Assembly (NCBI RefSeq): GCF_000819745.1
Contig: NZ_CDDA01000007.1
Span: 1-64,000, forward strand
DNA from: Aeromonas bestiarum
GTDB lineage: Bacteria > Pseudomonadota > Gammaproteobacteria > Enterobacterales > Aeromonadaceae
Reading direction: 5' to 3'
DNA length: 64,000 nt
Part shown: piece by piece, positions 36,038-44,488 of the stretch
Layout of the letters: each line of letters opens with the position of its first letter
Numbering within the stretch: position 1 is the first letter of the stretch
Notes under the pieces: generated by a model
What the model was told of the DNA's origin: nothing
Seen by the model: the letters and a program-made list of their open reading frames with translations, nothing else
Databases searched by the model: none
Made by a program: the position numbers and the translations under genes

Positions 36038-37330
36038 ATGAAAACACGTGCACAGGCCGCTCTCGTTATTCAACAGGTGCTGGATCAGGGCCAATCCCTC
36101 TCCGCTGTTCTGCCTGCTGCCCAGGAGAAGGTTGCGCCCCGCGATCGCGCCCTCCTGCAAGAACTCTGCTACGGCACCCTGCGCTGGCTGCCCCGCCTCG
36201 ATGCGGCGGTCAACGAGATGATGGACAAGCCGCTCAAGAACAAGAGCCGCATCTTCCACTATCTGATCCTGGTCGGTCTCTATCAGCTCATCTACACCCG
36301 CATTCCGGCCCACGCCGCCGTGGCCGAGACAGTGAACGCCGTCAAACTGCTCAAGGGCACCTCATTGCGCGGCCTCATCAATGGTGTGCTGCGCAACTTC
36401 CAGCGCAGCGCCGAAGTCATCTTGCTGCGCATCGACCGCGTTCCCAGCATTCGCCTCGGCCACCCGGAGTGGCTCACCAAGCGCCTGCGCCAGGCCTATC
36501 CCGAAGATTGGGAGTTCATCATGGAGGCCAACAACCAGCGCCCGCCCATGTGGATCCGCAACAACAGCCAGCGCCAGAGCCGCGAGCAGATGCTGGCCCG
36601 CATGGCCGAAGCGGGCATCAATGCGGTGGCCGGTGAGGAAGGGGAAGATTGCATCCTGCTGGAACGCCCTTGCGACGTGACCAAGCTGCCCGGCTTCGAG
36701 GCTGGCGACTGCTCGGTACAAGACGGTGCCGCCCAGCAGGCCGCACGCCTGCTCGATCCCCAGCCGGGTGACTGGGTGCTGGATGCCTGCGCCGCCCCCG
36801 GTGGCAAGACGGCTCACCTGCTTGAGCGTCAGCCCAAGCTGGCCGGGGTGGTCGCCGTCGATGCAGACGAACACCGCCTCAAGCGAGTGCAGGAGAACCT
36901 GGATCGCATCGGCCTCAAGGCCGAGGTGATCCACGGTGATGCCAGCACCCCGGAACTCTGGTGGCCAAAGGGTCAGTTCGATCGCATCCTACTGGATGCC
37001 CCCTGCTCCGCCACCGGCGTCATCCGCCGCCACCCTGACATCAAGTGGCTGCGCCGGGATCAGGACATCCGTGAGCTGGCCGAGCTGCAGCGCCGTATTC
37101 TGATCGCTCTCTGGTCGAAACTGAAAAGCGGCGGTACTCTGCTCTACGCCACCTGCTCAGTGCTGCCGGAAGAGAACCGCGAACAGATCCGCGCCTTCCT
37201 GGCTGCCACCCCGGATGCCACTCTGGTGCCCCTGCACGAACAGGACACGCCGGCGTGCCCGGGCCGCCAGTTCCTGCCGGGCGAAGCCGAGATGGATGGC
37301 TTCTACTATGCCAAGCTGATCAAGCGGTAA
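36038..37330 (+). CDS. rsmB: 16S rRNA m5C967 methyltransferase
   Basis: A 430-residue SAM-dependent RNA m5C methyltransferase (Sun/NOL1 family). The N-terminal NusB-like domain covers about residues 1-140. The Rossmann core includes DACAAPGGKT and the catalytic-cysteine motifs DAPCSATG and YATCSVLPEEN. It ends def-fmt-rsmB; a terminator follows at 37356. Confidence 0.96.
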   Translation: MKTRAQAALVIQQVLDQGQSLSAVLPAAQEKVAPRDRALLQELCYGTLRWLPRLDAAVNEMMDKPLKNKSRIFHYLILVGLYQLIYTRIPAHAAVAETVNAVKLLKGTSLRGLINGVLRNFQRSAEVILLRIDRVPSIRLGHPEWLTKRLRQAYPEDWEFIMEANNQRPPMWIRNNSQRQSREQMLARMAEAGINAVAGEEGEDCILLERPCDVTKLPGFEAGDCSVQDGAAQQAARLLDPQPGDWVLDACAAPGGKTAHLLERQPKLAGVVAVDADEHRLKRVQENLDRIGLKAEVIHGDASTPELWWPKGQFDRILLDAPCSATGVIRRHPDIKWLRRDQDIRELAELQRRILIALWSKLKSGGTLLYATCSVLPEENREQIRAFLAATPDATLVPLHEQDTPACPGRQFLPGEAEMDGFYYAKLIKR

Positions 37331-37355
37331 GCAGGGCAATGGCCATGAAGATGAC

Positions 37356-37376
37356 GGGTGCCGCTTGACGGCACCC
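37356..37376 (+). terminator. Hairpin after rsmB
   Basis: GGGTGCCG-CTTGA-CGGCACCC, 26 bases past the rsmB stop. It is followed by ATTA, not a U-run, so termination may be partial and trkA may be read from the same message. Confidence 0.55.
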
Positions 37377-37407
37377 ATTACTGCGCAACATCGAGCAAGC
37401 TTTCCCT

Positions 37408-37491
37408 ATGAGAATCATCATGTTGACGACTGACCCCGACCAGATTGCCATCCGTTGCAACGCATCCTCGTTCCCTGAGGGGTCCCTATGA
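37408..37491 (+). CDS. Possible 27-residue leader ORF overlapping trkA
   Basis: ATG at 37408 starts [17 protein letters not shown] and runs to a TGA that overlaps the trkA ATG (ATGA, 37488-37491). The first bases around this ATG (CCCTATGAGAATCATCAT) resemble those around the trkA ATG (CCCTATGAAGATCATCAT), so it may be a diverged copy of the trkA start. There is no clear Shine-Dalgarno. It could couple translation to trkA or be chance. Confidence 0.3.
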   Translation: MRIIMLTTDPDQIAIRCNASSFPEGSL

Positions 37492-38864
37492 AGATCATCA
37501 TTCTGGGCGCTGGCCAGGTCGGTGGCACCCTGGCCGAAAACCTGGCCGGCGAGAACAACGACATCACCATAGTCGATACCGACAGCGACCGGCTGCGGGA
37601 GCTGCAGGACAAGTTCGACCTGCGTGTGGTGAACGGCCACGGCGCCCACCCCAAGGTGCTGCGCGAAGCGGGCGCCCAGGATGCGGACATGCTGGTGGCG
37701 GTCACCAACAGTGACGAGACCAACATGATCGCCTGCCAGGTGGCCTACTCCCTGTTCAATACCCCGAACAAGGTGGCGCGCATTCGCTCCCCTGCCTATC
37801 TGGTGGAGCGGGATCGCCTGTTCCTGCCGGAATCCGTACCTGTGGATCACCTGATCGCCCCCGAGCAGCTGGTGACCGACTATGTGCGTCGCCTTATCGA
37901 GTATCCGGGCGCCCTGCAGGTGGTGGACTTTGCCGGTGGCAAGGTGGGTCTGGTGGCGGTCAAGGCCTACTACGGTGGCCCCCTGGTGGGCAATGCGCTC
38001 TCCACCCTGCGGGATCACATGCCCAACATAGAGACCCGGGTCGCCGCCATCTTCCGTCAGGGGCGCTCCATCCGCCCGCAAGGCACCACCATCATAGAGG
38101 CGGATGACGAGGTGTTCTTCGTCGCCGCCGCCGGTCATATCCGGGCCGTGATGTCGGAGCTGCAGCGGCTCGAGAGCCCCTATCGTCGCATCATGATCGT
38201 CGGCGGCGGCAACATAGGCGCCGGCCTCGCCCGCCAGCTGGAGAAGCGCTACAGCGTCAAGCTTATCGAGCGCAACCAGAAGCGGGCGGAGCAGCTCTCC
38301 GAGGTGCTGGAGAACACCATCGTCTTCTGCGGCGACGCGGCGGATCAGGAACTGTTGGCCGAGGAGCACATAGACCAGATCGACGTCTTCATCGCGGTGA
38401 CCAACGAGGACGAGGCCAACATAATGTCGGCCCTGCTCGCCAAGAAGATGGGCGCCAAGAAAACAATGGTGCTGATCCAGCGCAGCGCCTACGTGGATCT
38501 GGTGCAGGGCGGCTCCATCGACATCGCCATCTCGCCCCAGCAGGCCACCATCTCGGCCCTGCTGACCCACGTGCGCCGGGCCGACATCGCCAACGTCTAC
38601 AGCCTGCGCCGTGGTGCGGCCGAGGCCATCGAGGCCATAGCCCACGGTGACGAGAACACCTCCAAGGTGGTCGGCAAGACGGTCGGCGAGCTCAAGCTGC
38701 CGCCCGGCACCACAATCGGTGCCATAGTGCGCGGTGATGAGGTGCTGATTGCCCACGATCGCACCCGGATCCAGCAGGATGACCACGTGGTGATGTTCCT
38801 GGTGGACAAGAAGTACATCCCGGAAGTGGAACGGTTGTTCCAGCCAAGTCCCTTCTTCCTGTAA
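37488..38864 (+). CDS. trkA: Trk K+ uptake regulatory subunit TrkA
   Basis: A 458-residue cytoplasmic NAD(H)-binding peripheral protein that gates TrkH/TrkG. It has two tandem RCK units, each with a Rossmann glycine motif: [13 protein letters not shown] at residues 6-18 and [13 protein letters not shown] in the second half. Each is followed by a RCK_C domain. GAGGGG lies five bases before the ATG. trkH is the next gene, so the whole transporter is encoded here. Confidence 0.96.
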   Translation: MKIIILGAGQVGGTLAENLAGENNDITIVDTDSDRLRELQDKFDLRVVNGHGAHPKVLREAGAQDADMLVAVTNSDETNMIACQVAYSLFNTPNKVARIRSPAYLVERDRLFLPESVPVDHLIAPEQLVTDYVRRLIEYPGALQVVDFAGGKVGLVAVKAYYGGPLVGNALSTLRDHMPNIETRVAAIFRQGRSIRPQGTTIIEADDEVFFVAAAGHIRAVMSELQRLESPYRRIMIVGGGNIGAGLARQLEKRYSVKLIERNQKRAEQLSEVLENTIVFCGDAADQELLAEEHIDQIDVFIAVTNEDEANIMSALLAKKMGAKKTMVLIQRSAYVDLVQGGSIDIAISPQQATISALLTHVRRADIANVYSLRRGAAEAIEAIAHGDENTSKVVGKTVGELKLPPGTTIGAIVRGDEVLIAHDRTRIQQDDHVVMFLVDKKYIPEVERLFQPSPFFL

Positions 38865-38894
38865 TCTGCCCATGCATCCAGGCAGCGCAAACCA

Positions 38895-38935
38895 GACCCG
38901 GTACAACCTCCCAAGGGGATTGTCCGGGTCTTTTG
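38895..38935 (+). terminator. Terminator between trkA and trkH
   Basis: GACCCGG...CCGGGTC extended hairpin with a partially paired interior, followed by TTTTGTC. It lies 31 bases past trkA and 26 before trkH, so trkH may need its own promoter or depend on read-through. Confidence 0.6.
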
Positions 38936-38960
38936 TCAATCAACGACCAGGTTATCTTGC

Positions 38961-40403
38961 ATGATCAAGCTGCGTCCCATCATCTTCACGCTCGGGCTGG
39001 TGCTCTCCAAGCTGGCCCTGTTCATGTGGCTGCCCACCCTGCTGGCCCTGCTCACCGGCTCCGAGGGGTTCGTCGAGTTCTTGAAATCCGTGCTGATCAC
39101 CCACGGCGCGGCCCTGCTCTGTCTCCATTACGGCCGCAAGGCGGTGTTCCACCTCGGCGTGCGGGAGATGTTTCTGCTCACCACCTCGGTCTGGGTGGTG
39201 GCCTGCATCTTCGGCGCCCTGCCCTTCTTCTTCATCAACCACATCGACTTCACCGATGCCTACTTCGAGACCATGTCCGGGGTCACCACCACGGGCTCCA
39301 CAGTGCTGTCTGGGCTCGACGGCATGGCCCACAGCATCTTGCTGTGGCGCTCCATACTGCAGTGGCTGGGGGGGGTGGGTTTCATAGTGATGGCGGTGGC
39401 CGTGCTGCCCTACCTCAACGTGGGCGGTATGAAGCTGTTCCAGACCGAGAGCTCGGATTGGTCGGACAAGAGCGCGCCACGCGCCAAGACGGTGGCCAAC
39501 AACATAGTGGTGGTCTATCTGGTGCTCTCCATGCTCTGCTTCCTCGCCTACTGGGTGAGCGGCATGACGCTGTTCGAGGCGGTCAACCACTCGATGACCA
39601 CCCTCAGCACCGGCGGCTACTCCACCTCGGATCAGTCCATGTCCCACTTCTCCAACTCGGCGCACTGGATCGGCACCCTCTTCATGTTCCTCGGCGGCCT
39701 GCCCTTCCTGCTCTATGTGCAAGCCCTCTCCCGCCGTGACAACAGCCTGCTCAAGGATGCACAGGTCCAGGGCTTCTTCTGGCTGGTGATCTGGGTCACC
39801 GTCGTCGTCACCTTCTATCTGTGGATAAGGGACATCTACGGCTTCATGGATGCCCTGCGCATCAGCAGCTTCAACATAGTCTCAGTGCTCACCACCACAG
39901 GCTTCGGCCTCGGCGATTTCGGCACCTGGGGGCCGCTCACCAGCATCATCTTCATCATCTTGCTGGCACTGGGTGCCTGTTCCGGCTCCACCGCCGGCGG
40001 GCTCAAGATCTTCCGGGTACAGGTGGCATTCGCCCTGTTCAAGAAACAGATGCGCCAGCTGATGCACCCCTCCGCCGTCTTCCCGCAGAAGTACAACGGT
40101 CGTCCGGTCAACGATGCCATTATCCGCTCCATGATCTCGTTCGTGCTGGCCTACTTCGCCGTCATACTGCTGATCGCCGCCCTGCTCGCCGCCATCGGGC
40201 TGGATCCCCTGACTGCCATCTCGGGCTCCATCACCGCCGTGGCCAACGTGGGTCCCGGCATGGGCCCCGTCATAGGACCCAGCACCAACTTCGCCACCCT
40301 GCCGGACTCGGCCAAGTGGATACTGTCGTTCGGCATGCTGCTGGGGCGGCTCGAGATCCTGACAGTGGCCGTGCTCTTTTTTCCCTCCTTCTGGAAGCAG
40401 TGA
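38961..40403 (+). CDS. trkH: Trk system potassium uptake protein TrkH
   Basis: A 480-residue inner-membrane K+ translocator (E. coli TrkH 483) with four MPM repeats. Visible filter-loop glycines: SGVTTTGSTVLSGLDG, STGGYS, LTTTGFGLGD and NVGPGMGP. It works with TrkA (upstream gene). It converges on rmuC at a shared terminator. Confidence 0.96.
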   Translation: MIKLRPIIFTLGLVLSKLALFMWLPTLLALLTGSEGFVEFLKSVLITHGAALLCLHYGRKAVFHLGVREMFLLTTSVWVVACIFGALPFFFINHIDFTDAYFETMSGVTTTGSTVLSGLDGMAHSILLWRSILQWLGGVGFIVMAVAVLPYLNVGGMKLFQTESSDWSDKSAPRAKTVANNIVVVYLVLSMLCFLAYWVSGMTLFEAVNHSMTTLSTGGYSTSDQSMSHFSNSAHWIGTLFMFLGGLPFLLYVQALSRRDNSLLKDAQVQGFFWLVIWVTVVVTFYLWIRDIYGFMDALRISSFNIVSVLTTTGFGLGDFGTWGPLTSIIFIILLALGACSGSTAGGLKIFRVQVAFALFKKQMRQLMHPSAVFPQKYNGRPVNDAIIRSMISFVLAYFAVILLIAALLAAIGLDPLTAISGSITAVANVGPGMGPVIGPSTNFATLPDSAKWILSFGMLLGRLEILTVAVLFFPSFWKQ

Positions 40404-40440
40404 TCAAGTTGCACTCCGCAGTCCGCCGACAAACGAAAAC

Positions 40441-40469
40441 AAGAAAGGCAGCCAATGGCTGCCCTTCTT
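40441..40469. terminator. Bidirectional terminator between trkH and rmuC
   Basis: GGCAGCC-AAT-GGCTGCC extended by AAGAAA/CTTCTT with one mismatch, between convergent genes. Confidence 0.75.
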
Positions 40470-40497
40470 CCTCTCATGCGGTGCATGACCATCCACC

Positions 40498-41838
40498 TCA
40501 CTCGGCGGACTCTTCCCGCTCCAGCGCGCGGTTGACCAGCGGCTCGGGCAGCGTCTTGGTCACCTCGACTCCCAGCTCGCGGAAGCGCTCTGCCTGGGCG
40601 ATCAGGTTGCCACGGCCGTTGACCAGCCGCCCCATCGCCTTGTCGTAGCTTTCCTGCGCCTTGTGCAGGCTGCCCCCCATCTGCTGCATCTCCTCCACGA
40701 ACAGCCGCAGCTTCTCGTAGAGGCGACCGGCCCGCTCGGCGATCTGGCGGGCATTCTGGTTCTGCCGCTCGTAGCGCCACAGGTTCTCTATGGTGCGCAG
40801 CGCCACCATCAGGTTGGTGGGGCTCACCAGCAGTATGTTGTTGTCGAGGCCGTAGCGCACCAGGGAGGGATCGGCCTCCACCGCTGTGAGGAAGGCGGGC
40901 TCCACCGCCACGAACATCAGTACATAGTCCAGGGTGCGCACCCCGGGCAGCTGCTGGTAATCCTTGCGGCCCAGCTCGCGGATGTGGTTGCGCACCGAGG
41001 CGACGTGTTCCTTGAGCGCCACCGCCTTGCCCAGCTCGTCGTCCGAGTTGTACCAGCGCTCGTAGGCGGTCAGCGACACCTTGGCGTCTATGATGATGTC
41101 TTTTTCCTGGGGCAGGTGGACTATGACGTCGGGCTGATAGCGCTTGCCCCTGTCCACCTCGATATTGACCTGGGTGTGATACTCGTGGCCCTCGCGTAGG
41201 CCGCATTCGCTCAAGATGCGGGCCAGCACCACCTCGCCCCAGTTGCCCTGCTGCTTGCTGTCCCCCTTGAGGGCGCGGGTCAGGGCCGCCGCCTCTTCGG
41301 TCATGCGGGCATTGAGCTCGGCCAGACGCTCCAGCTCGAACTTGAGGCTGTGGCGCTGGGCCGTCTCCTGGGCGTGGGTCTCTCCCACCTGACGACGAAA
41401 ACCCTCGAGCTGCTCTTTGAGCGGAGTCAGCAGCAGATCCAGGCTGTTCTGGTTCAGTTCGCGGAAGTTGCCGGAGTTTTGCTCGAAGATACGGTTGGCG
41501 AGGTTTTCAAACTGCTGGCTGAGACGCTGCTCCGCCTCCTGCTGCAGTTGCAGCTTCTCGGCGGCGGCCAGCCGCTCGCTGCGCAGGGTGGCTTCGGCAT
41601 CCTTGAGGCGGGCAGTGAGCTTGATCAGCAGGGTCTGCTGCTGATCCAGCTTCTGCTGGCCCTGCATCCGCTCGTCCTGCAACTCGTCGAAGCGATCCTG
41701 CAGCGCCTGATGGCGCTCTTGTGCCAGCATCAGCTCCTGAGCCTGCGCCGTGGCGGCCCGACGCCCGATCAGCCAGCCAAGCCCGAGAGCCAGCACGGCG
41801 GCAGGCAACAAGATCCCCCAGAGCCCGGGCTCGATCAT
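40498..41838 (-). CDS. rmuC: RmuC family DNA-recombination protein
   Basis: A 446-residue protein. One N-terminal membrane helix (about 5-25, ILLPAAVLALGLGWLIG) is followed by a long coiled coil (about 35-190) and a nuclease-like core (PDVIVHLPQEKDIIIDAKVSL, KQQGNWGE). RmuC limits inversion at short inverted repeats in E. coli. The ATG at 41838 overlaps the stop of the upstream small gene (ATGA). The frame is open a further 31 codons, but they cover that gene. Confidence 0.9.
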   Translation of the reverse strand: MIEPGLWGILLPAAVLALGLGWLIGRRAATAQAQELMLAQERHQALQDRFDELQDERMQGQQKLDQQQTLLIKLTARLKDAEATLRSERLAAAEKLQLQQEAEQRLSQQFENLANRIFEQNSGNFRELNQNSLDLLLTPLKEQLEGFRRQVGETHAQETAQRHSLKFELERLAELNARMTEEAAALTRALKGDSKQQGNWGEVVLARILSECGLREGHEYHTQVNIEVDRGKRYQPDVIVHLPQEKDIIIDAKVSLTAYERWYNSDDELGKAVALKEHVASVRNHIRELGRKDYQQLPGVRTLDYVLMFVAVEPAFLTAVEADPSLVRYGLDNNILLVSPTNLMVALRTIENLWRYERQNQNARQIAERAGRLYEKLRLFVEEMQQMGGSLHKAQESYDKAMGRLVNGRGNLIAQAERFRELGVEVTKTLPEPLVNRALEREESAE

Positions 41839-42050
41839 TTGCGGCTCCGCTGACGCAGGAAGAGCTCGAGGTAGCGGTTGAGCAACAGCCAGATCACCAC
41901 ATAGAGGAGGTAGGCGGCCAGCACCACCCACTTGTGACTGTTAACCCCGGTATCGAGCTCGGCGAACTCGATATCCTTGATGCGGCAGTAGCCCCACATC
42001 AGCAGGGGGAAGATATACAACAGAGACGCACGCCACAGAAATAACCACAT
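41835..42050 (-). CDS. Small two-helix membrane protein of unknown function
   Basis: A 71-residue protein from the ATG at 42050, with an N-terminal hydrophobic helix (MWLFLWRASLLYIFPLLMWG) and a second one (VVLAAYLLYVVIWLLL). A basic tail (RQRSRK) suggests the C terminus is cytoplasmic. A TTG four codons upstream is an alternative start. It overlaps rmuC by four bases, so the two are co-translated. I do not recognise a named family. Confidence 0.65.
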   Translation of the reverse strand: MWLFLWRASLLYIFPLLMWGYCRIKDIEFAELDTGVNSHKWVVLAAYLLYVVIWLLLNRYLELFLRQRSRK

Positions 42051-42188
42051 GAGTTCATTCAATCCCGCAAAAAGACTCGCCTAGCTTACACAAGGGCAAC
42101 CCGGCTTGCGATCCTGGCCGGCGCTATTCTCTGGCTTGCCAGCCGAAACTTGGATAAAATTAACCCCTAATAGGTATCAGGGGTGAGC

Positions 42189-42701
42189 ATGACTCATTTT
42201 TTCTGTCGATGGCTGACGCACGCATTGGGGGGCTCCCGCAAACCGGACGTGGTTTGTCACGAGGCACGCCCGCCCTGGGCCATCGAAGAGTCCCAGTACC
42301 TCTCCCTCTGCACCCGCTGCGGTGAATGCTTCAAGGCCTGTCCCAACGGCCTGCTCAAACCGGCAAGCCAGCCCGAATATGAGGGGACCGTCATCGCCGG
42401 CACCCCAGTGCTGGATCTCGCCTGCGGCCAGTGCAGCTACTGCGGCAGCTGCGCCAGAGCCTGTCCGACCGGCGCCCTCAACCTCCAGTGGGGACGCCAG
42501 GTGCAGACCCGGGTGCAGATAGAGGCGAGCTGTCAGGCCAGACAGGGCTTCTACTGCCTGCTGTGTGAAGATGCCTGCCCCCAGCAGGCGATCAAGGCCA
42601 CCGCCGATGGCGTCAGCGTCAACATGGCGGCCTGCGATGGCTGCGGTGCCTGCGGTCTCGCCTGCTTCCATGGCGCCATCACCCTGATCCCCCAGCTCTG
42701 A
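42189..42701 (+). CDS. napF: NapF-type ferredoxin (4Fe-4S)
   Basis: A 170-residue cytoplasmic iron-sulfur protein with four cysteine clusters: C41-x2-C-x2-C-x3-C (CTRCGECFKACP), CSYCGSCARACP, CLLCEDACP and CDGCGACGLACF. The RPPWAIEE segment and cluster order match NapF, which assists maturation of periplasmic nitrate reductase NapA. No other nap gene is in the window. I prefer the ATG at 42189 (GGGG upstream); GTG at 42183 is possible. A NarP-like 7-2-7 element (TAACCCC-TA-ATAGGTA, 42161-42176) lies in front but is imperfect. Confidence 0.85.
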   Translation: MTHFFCRWLTHALGGSRKPDVVCHEARPPWAIEESQYLSLCTRCGECFKACPNGLLKPASQPEYEGTVIAGTPVLDLACGQCSYCGSCARACPTGALNLQWGRQVQTRVQIEASCQARQGFYCLLCEDACPQQAIKATADGVSVNMAACDGCGACGLACFHGAITLIPQL

Positions 42702-42738
42702 CCCCAACCGCCACCCTTGGCTCACACGCCAGAAAGCA

Positions 42739-42762
42739 CAAAGGGGCCCGGGGGCCCCTTTG
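42739..42762. terminator. Bidirectional terminator between napF and nsrR
   Basis: CAAAGGGGCCC and GGGCCCCTTTG arms, 37 bases past napF and 17 past the convergent nsrR. Confidence 0.75.
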
Positions 42763-42779
42763 TCAGTTCGGCGCGGCGT

Positions 42780-43232
42780 TTATGCCATGGCCAGGATGGA
42801 ATCCTGTTCGATGCCGAGCAGGTGGCAGAGCCGGGTCGGATCGCGCACCGCATCGGCCAGGGTGTATTCCCCCAGCACCTCGAGGAAGGCGTTCATGGCG
42901 CGGCGCAGTATGCCCTGGATGCGGCAGCCACCGGAGAGGCGGCAGTTCTCGCGCTTGCAATCCACCGGGCAGAGCACGTGTTCCATGTCCATCACCACAT
43001 CGCGCAGGTTGATGGAGACGGCGGAGCGGCCGAGGCGGATGCCGCCATGCTTGCCACGTACCGTCTCTATGTACCCCTTGATGCCGAGCTGGTGCACTAT
43101 CTTGACCACGTGGTTGCGGGAGATGGCAAAGGTATCGGCCACCTCAGTGATGGTCGACAGGCGATCTCCCGGCTGAACCGCCAAAAAAGTCAGGGTACGC
43201 AGGGCATAGTCGGTAAATCGTGTCAGTTGCAT
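42780..43232 (-). CDS. nsrR: Nitric-oxide-sensing repressor NsrR
   Basis: A 150-residue Rrf2-family regulator. The winged helix (SRNHVVKIVHQLGIKGYIETVRGKHGGIRLG) is followed by cluster cysteines C92, C97 and C103 (also C88), matching the E. coli NsrR ligands C91/C96/C102 with an offset of one. It binds 4Fe-4S or 2Fe-2S and is inactivated by NO, inducing NO-detoxification genes. It converges on napF. Confidence 0.9.
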   Translation of the reverse strand: MQLTRFTDYALRTLTFLAVQPGDRLSTITEVADTFAISRNHVVKIVHQLGIKGYIETVRGKHGGIRLGRSAVSINLRDVVMDMEHVLCPVDCKRENCRLSGGCRIQGILRRAMNAFLEVLGEYTLADAVRDPTRLCHLLGIEQDSILAMA

Positions 43233-43371
43233 GGTCGCACTTGCCTCTTACTACAAGCCAGAAATCAGGACGACAACCTAAAGCTAAGAGGCGGGGCCGC
43301 GCTTGCGCTTGCACGGAGTACGCATCTTAATCTGAGTCGTGGAGTGACAAGGTTAAGAGCAGCTCAGGCGG

Positions 43372-43401
43372 GTGTCGATGAAGATGCACATAAATCGACA
43401 C
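43372..43401 (+). other. Orphan hairpin in the nsrR upstream region
   Basis: Perfect 8-base arms GTGTCGAT and ATCGACAC with a 14-base loop that contains AAGATGCA, the core of the NsrR half-site. It is followed by TTTCTTT on the plus strand. No rightward gene precedes it. It may be an NsrR-linked control element or a remnant terminator; the 43233-43530 gap otherwise has no feature I can support. Confidence 0.3.
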
Positions 43402-43530
43402 TTTCTTTGATTGATCGCAAACTTGCAGGCTTAGTCCAAGGTTTGGGGTGTTTTTGGCGGCTAAATTCGCCTGTCTTCCCCAAACACCCGGGTGGATTCA
43501 CCTGCACCATACGAAACCGTTTTTCAGGAT

Positions 43531-44370
43531 TCAGTGAGGCTGCCTGAGCCAGTTTTTCAAGGCGCTGGAGGGAATCGAACTCTCGGAGGCGACCGCGAAG
43601 GCGCCCCAATCCACCGCGCACTGCAGGGCATCCTGGATCGCCATGCCGCGTGCCAGCCCGTGAATGAGGCCGCCGGCGAAGGCATCCCCCGCCCCAGTGG
43701 TATCCACCACGGACACGGGCCGCGCCGCCACCCGGATCTGCTCCTCGCCGTGAATGGCCACGGCCCCTGCCTTGCCTTCGGTCAATACCAGCCACTCCAG
43801 CTGCTCACCCGCCAGCTGGCGGGCATGCTGCCAGGGGTCGCTCACCTCGCCGAGATCGGAGCGGGAGGCCACCAGCACGTGGCAAGGGCGGCGCGCCTGC
43901 CCCCCCTTGGGATACTGGGCCACCACGAAGCTCTTGCCGAGCATCTGGCGCATGTAGCCGATGATGGCGGTGCCGGGATAGTTCACATAGAGGCAGTCCA
44001 CCCCCTCCAGCGGCAAGTCGCCGGGCAGATCGGGGCGCCTCGGTCGCCTGAGGATGGTGCGCTCGCCGGTGGAGTCCACCAGGATCAACAGCTCGCCTGT
44101 CTCGCCGCCGAACCGCTCCACGTGGGAGCAGTCCAGCCCATAGCTCGCCGCCTGCTCCAGCAGCCAGTCGCCCGCCTCATCCAGCCCGATGCGGGAGGCT
44201 ATGGTCACCTCGTGGCCGGCCCACACCAGCCCTATGCCTGTGTTGGCGGCGCCGCCCCCCAGCCGGCGGCCCTGATCCACGTATTGCAGGCGGGCTCCGG
44301 CCACCAGGGGTTCGGAGAGGGAGAGCACATGATCACAGTTGAGATTGGCGAGCAGCAGAATACGGGACAT
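43531..44370 (-). CDS. PfkB-family carbohydrate kinase
   Basis: A 279-residue ribokinase-fold kinase, on the short side for the family (about 300). Substrate motif GGGAANTG is at 38-45, and the second PfkB signature DTTGAGDAFAGG is at 223-234 with catalytic D230. GAGG lies seven bases before the ATG. It stands alone after the ald terminator. The substrate is not clear from sequence. Confidence 0.88.
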   Translation of the reverse strand: MSRILLLANLNCDHVLSLSEPLVAGARLQYVDQGRRLGGGAANTGIGLVWAGHEVTIASRIGLDEAGDWLLEQAASYGLDCSHVERFGGETGELLILVDSTGERTILRRPRRPDLPGDLPLEGVDCLYVNYPGTAIIGYMRQMLGKSFVVAQYPKGGQARRPCHVLVASRSDLGEVSDPWQHARQLAGEQLEWLVLTEGKAGAVAIHGEEQIRVAARPVSVVDTTGAGDAFAGGLIHGLARGMAIQDALQCAVDWGAFAVASESSIPSSALKNWLRQPH

Positions 44371-44403
44371 GGAGAGACCTCACTGACAAGGGATCCCAGT
44401 ATA

Positions 44404-44426
44404 TGAGAAAGGGCCCTGACGGCCCT
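44404..44426 (-). terminator. Terminator after ald
   Basis: AGGGCC-GTCAG-GGCCCT on the minus strand, followed by TTCTC. About 60 bases past ald. Confidence 0.6.
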
Positions 44427-44488
44427 CCCTGAAATCGCGGGGTTTGTGAGCCCGCTCGACGTTTGCCGGCCAGCTTCACGCTGCTGCG

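Noticed and set aside
37320-38939. 539-residue open frame opposite trkA
   Set aside because: Antisense of trkA; low complexity and no ribosome site.
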